DNA of 18,469 bases from positions 2,501 to 20,969 of the forward strand of contig CABPSV020000257.1 in the NCBI GenBank assembly GCA_902459845.2, given 5' to 3'. The translations under genes and the position numbers were made by a program. Origin of the DNA: Hepatocystis sp. ex Piliocolobus tephrosceles (Eukaryota; Apicomplexa; Aconoidasida; Haemosporida; Plasmodiidae). Numbering within the stretch: position 1 is the stretch's first letter; every line of letters starts with the position of its first letter. Below, in pieces: positions 16,571 to 18,469 of the stretch. The notes under the pieces are model-generated. The model was not told the DNA's origin and made no database searches. It saw only the letters and a program-made list of their open reading frames with translations.

Positions 16571-18469
16571 GCAGTAGTAACAGCAACAATAACGGCAGTG
16601 GTAATAATAACTGTAGTAATTATAACAATTGTTATAATGGTGGTGTTAGTAGGTGTATCCATGATAATTGTAGTAACATGTTACTAGAAGGGAGTAATAA
16701 TATTATAAGGAATCATAACAATAATATGTTGACTCGCCATTTAGAAAATAAAGAATTTGGTATTACTTTTGGTAAAGATGCTGTGAACAATTATGTTAAA
16801 AATGACATGTTGTTTAATACATGTGTAGAAGGAAGTCAAAATAATTATAATATGATTGAAAATATAGAAGTTATAAATAATGGTCATACCAATAGAGGTA
16901 CTTCTACTATATATAATAATGGCATGAACAACACGACAAATACGATGAACATAACTAAATATACAAATCAAATGATGAAAATAGCAAATAAAAATATGAA
17001 GGGTACTTTAAGTAATGTAATATATTTGAATAGTAGGAACAGTGATATTAGCAATAACAATTTATGTAGTAACGTTTGTGATCATACTACATGTAATAGT
17101 GGGTGTGATAACGGGTGTAATAACGGATGTAGTAACGGGTGTAATATGAGAATTTATAGCAATACTTCTACGAGTAGTACTATCACTACAAGCACTGATG
17201 CTGTTAATACAACTGCCACTAATAATAGTAGCATTGGTAATAGTATGCTTAATAATACTAGTAACAATAATAACAACAATAATAACAATAATAACAACAA
17301 TAATAACAATAATAAAAATAAAAGTAGCAATAATAATAACAATAATAACAATAATAACAATAATAATAGTAATAATAGTAACAATAGTAACAATAGTAAT
17401 ATATTTAACGATTTATGTAAAAAAGTAAGTAACAGCCTTGGAAATTATATTCATAAAGTGAATGGAAGTGATTTTATAAAAAACATGAATTCGGCAACAG
17501 TAGTTACTCGAAATACATTAAATGCGAATAATAATATGATGAATATGTATAATGCCAATACTATGAATAATTGTTTAAACAGTTTAAGTCCTATGAACAC
17601 GAGTGATATAAATAGCATAAATAATATAAATAGCATAAATAATATAAATAGCATAAATAATATAAATAGCATAAATAATATAAATAATATAAATAATATA
17701 AATAATATAAATAATATAAATAACATGAACATTAATAATTTTGGAAATAATGTATATTTAAGTAATGACACAAGTATTGAGAATTTAAACAGTAGTATAA
17801 ATTTAAACAGTAGTGACCTTAATGTTATAACTAATGGTGGTATGAATATGAATTTTGCAAACATTAATAACAATAACAATATTGTTACTAATGGTAATTT
17901 GAATAGTTTGAATAATAATAGTATAACAATAAATGGTATAAATGGAAACATAAACATAAATAATTTATATGAAGAGTTGAGAAATGGGAACAGTTTATCA
18001 CAAGTGAATATATCAAGTACTAATATGAACCCACTAGTAGTAAGCAATAGTAGTAGCAACAACAGTGGTAACAACAGTGGTAACAATAGTGGTAAAAACA
18101 GTGGTAACAACAGTGGTAACAACAATGGTAACAACAATGGTAACAACAATGGTAACAGTGATAATAACATAAGCGATATGAGTAATAAGAAGAAAGATAA
18201 TATATCAATGACAAGTCATTTAGATGATAATACAATACATATATATAAAGGAACATATGAAACAAATAATAATTATGTTATTCCTAGAAATGTAACTCCA
18301 GAAAATGCATCGTTAGGAAATAGTAGTAATAATAACAATAATAATATTAACAATAATAATATTAACAATAATAATATTAACAATAATAATATTAACAATA
18401 ATAATATTAACAATAATAATATTAACAATAATAATATTAACAATAATAATATTAACAATAATAATATTA
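15523..18469 (+). CDS. CAF1: CCR4-NOT deadenylase subunit CAF1 (Pop2/CNOT7), 3' end outside window
   Basis: The frame is open for 982 codons to the window edge. CAF1 is the DEDD-type 3'-5' exonuclease of the CCR4-NOT complex that shortens mRNA poly(A) tails. The start ATG is the first after an in-frame TAA at 15493. The nuclease domain fills about residues 1-260: YVAIDTEFPGIVARP gives D35 and E37, FHGCYDFAYLLKIL gives D152, and RQHQAGSDSLVT gives H220 and D225, so all catalytic positions are intact. YSGIIYGLG marks the domain end, as in animal CNOT7 (about 285 aa). Everything after about 275 is an Asn/Ser-rich tail with little sequence conservation expected, including poly-Asn, two cysteine clusters (364-383 and 515-540) and several tandem repeats. 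P. falciparum CAF1 is also known to be unusually long. The tail frame has no stop or obvious intron in the window. Confidence 0.95.
16459..16569 (+). repeat. Asn/Ser-rich run with AAC codons in CAF1 tail
   Basis: Residues about 313-349 are almost wholly Asn, Ser and Gly, ending in (AAC)14. Codons are AAC and AGC, in contrast with AAT and AGT in the nuclease domain. Hydrophobic or threonine-rich frames on either strand here are shadows. Confidence 0.9.
17263..17400 (+). repeat. Poly-Asn block (AAT/AAC mixed) in CAF1 tail
   Basis: About 45 codons are Asn with a central KNKSS interruption, ending in SNNSNNSN. Units such as AATAACAAT alternate AAT and AAC, so the block is a trinucleotide or 9-nt slippage product distinct from the AAC-only block at 16459-16569. 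Confidence 0.9.
17608..17724 (+). repeat. 18-nt / 9-nt coding repeat (INSINN)n in CAF1 tail
   Basis: Four units of ATAAATAGCATAAATAAT encode INSINN; these are followed by pure ATAAATAAT triplets (INN). The shift from the 18-nt to the 9-nt unit is ordered, so the array grew in two steps. Confidence 0.92.
18055..18160 (+). repeat. 12-nt coding repeat (NNSG/NNNG)n in CAF1 tail
   Basis: Units of AACAACAGTGGT encode NNSG (one copy KNSG), then change to AACAACAATGGT encoding NNNG. Eight to nine units are visible, with the two variants clustered. Confidence 0.92.
18346..18469 (+). repeat. 15-nt coding repeat (INNNN)n running off the window
   Basis: At least eight identical units of ATTAACAATAATAAT encode INNNN up to the last base. 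The array is cut by the window edge, so its full length is unknown. Confidence 0.93.

Noticed and set aside
16291..16687. Val/Thr-rich and poly-Leu frames on both strands
   Set aside because: These are shadow frames of the AAC/AGC repeat in CAF1.
17451..18170. Minus-strand frame of 239 codons rich in Leu, Pro, Phe and Ile
   Set aside because: It is antisense to Asn-rich CAF1 tail repeats, where reversed AAT/AAC codons read as Leu or Ile; no independent coding evidence.

Overview
The window looks like nuclear DNA from a malaria parasite (Plasmodium). The DNA is extremely A+T-rich, with long poly(dA)/poly(dT) tracts and TA/TACATA microsatellites between genes. Introns are short and follow GT..AG, and the proteins carry large Asn/Lys-rich low-complexity insertions. 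All four genes are conserved eukaryotic housekeeping genes. As I recall it, the order cullin-1, mitochondrial carrier, EMC1, CAF1 matches a block on P. falciparum chromosome 8; I could not check this. The species cannot be fixed from sequence alone; an A+T-rich species such as P. malariae, P. ovale or an avian parasite would fit.

Layout, left to right. (1) 1-1192, + strand: the 3' end of a cullin gene (neddylation/WHB region) with its last intron and a short terminal exon. (2) 1193-2652: convergent intergenic region with a C-rich outlier, homopolymers and two satellite arrays. (3) 2653-4731, - strand: an intact single-exon SLC25-type carrier with an expanded 18-nt repeat near its N-terminus. 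(4) 4732-6626: divergent (shared promoter) region with a 7-nt array, a 48-base A tract, a 14-bp palindrome, a 20-nt array and a purine-rich leader. (5) 6627-10402, + strand: a complete two-exon EMC1 gene (1157 aa). (6) 10403-15522: a 5.1-kb gap with no convincing gene but many satellites, very long A/T tracts and one perfect 21-bp inverted repeat. (7) 15523 to the window end, + strand: the CAF1 deadenylase, with an intact DEDD nuclease domain followed by at least about 700 residues of Asn-rich tail that run off the window.

The genes do not form a pathway or operon. They act separately in ubiquitin ligation (cullin), organelle solute transport (carrier), ER membrane protein insertion (EMC1) and mRNA deadenylation (CAF1). 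I found no transposon, CRISPR array, tRNA or rRNA, and no clearly new multi-gene system. The observations most worth following are the 21-bp perfect hairpin at 11733-11780, the cysteine ladder in the CAF1 tail, the GC-shifted repeat inside EMC1, the retained-intron option in the cullin gene, and the ordered satellite arrays in both introns and promoters.
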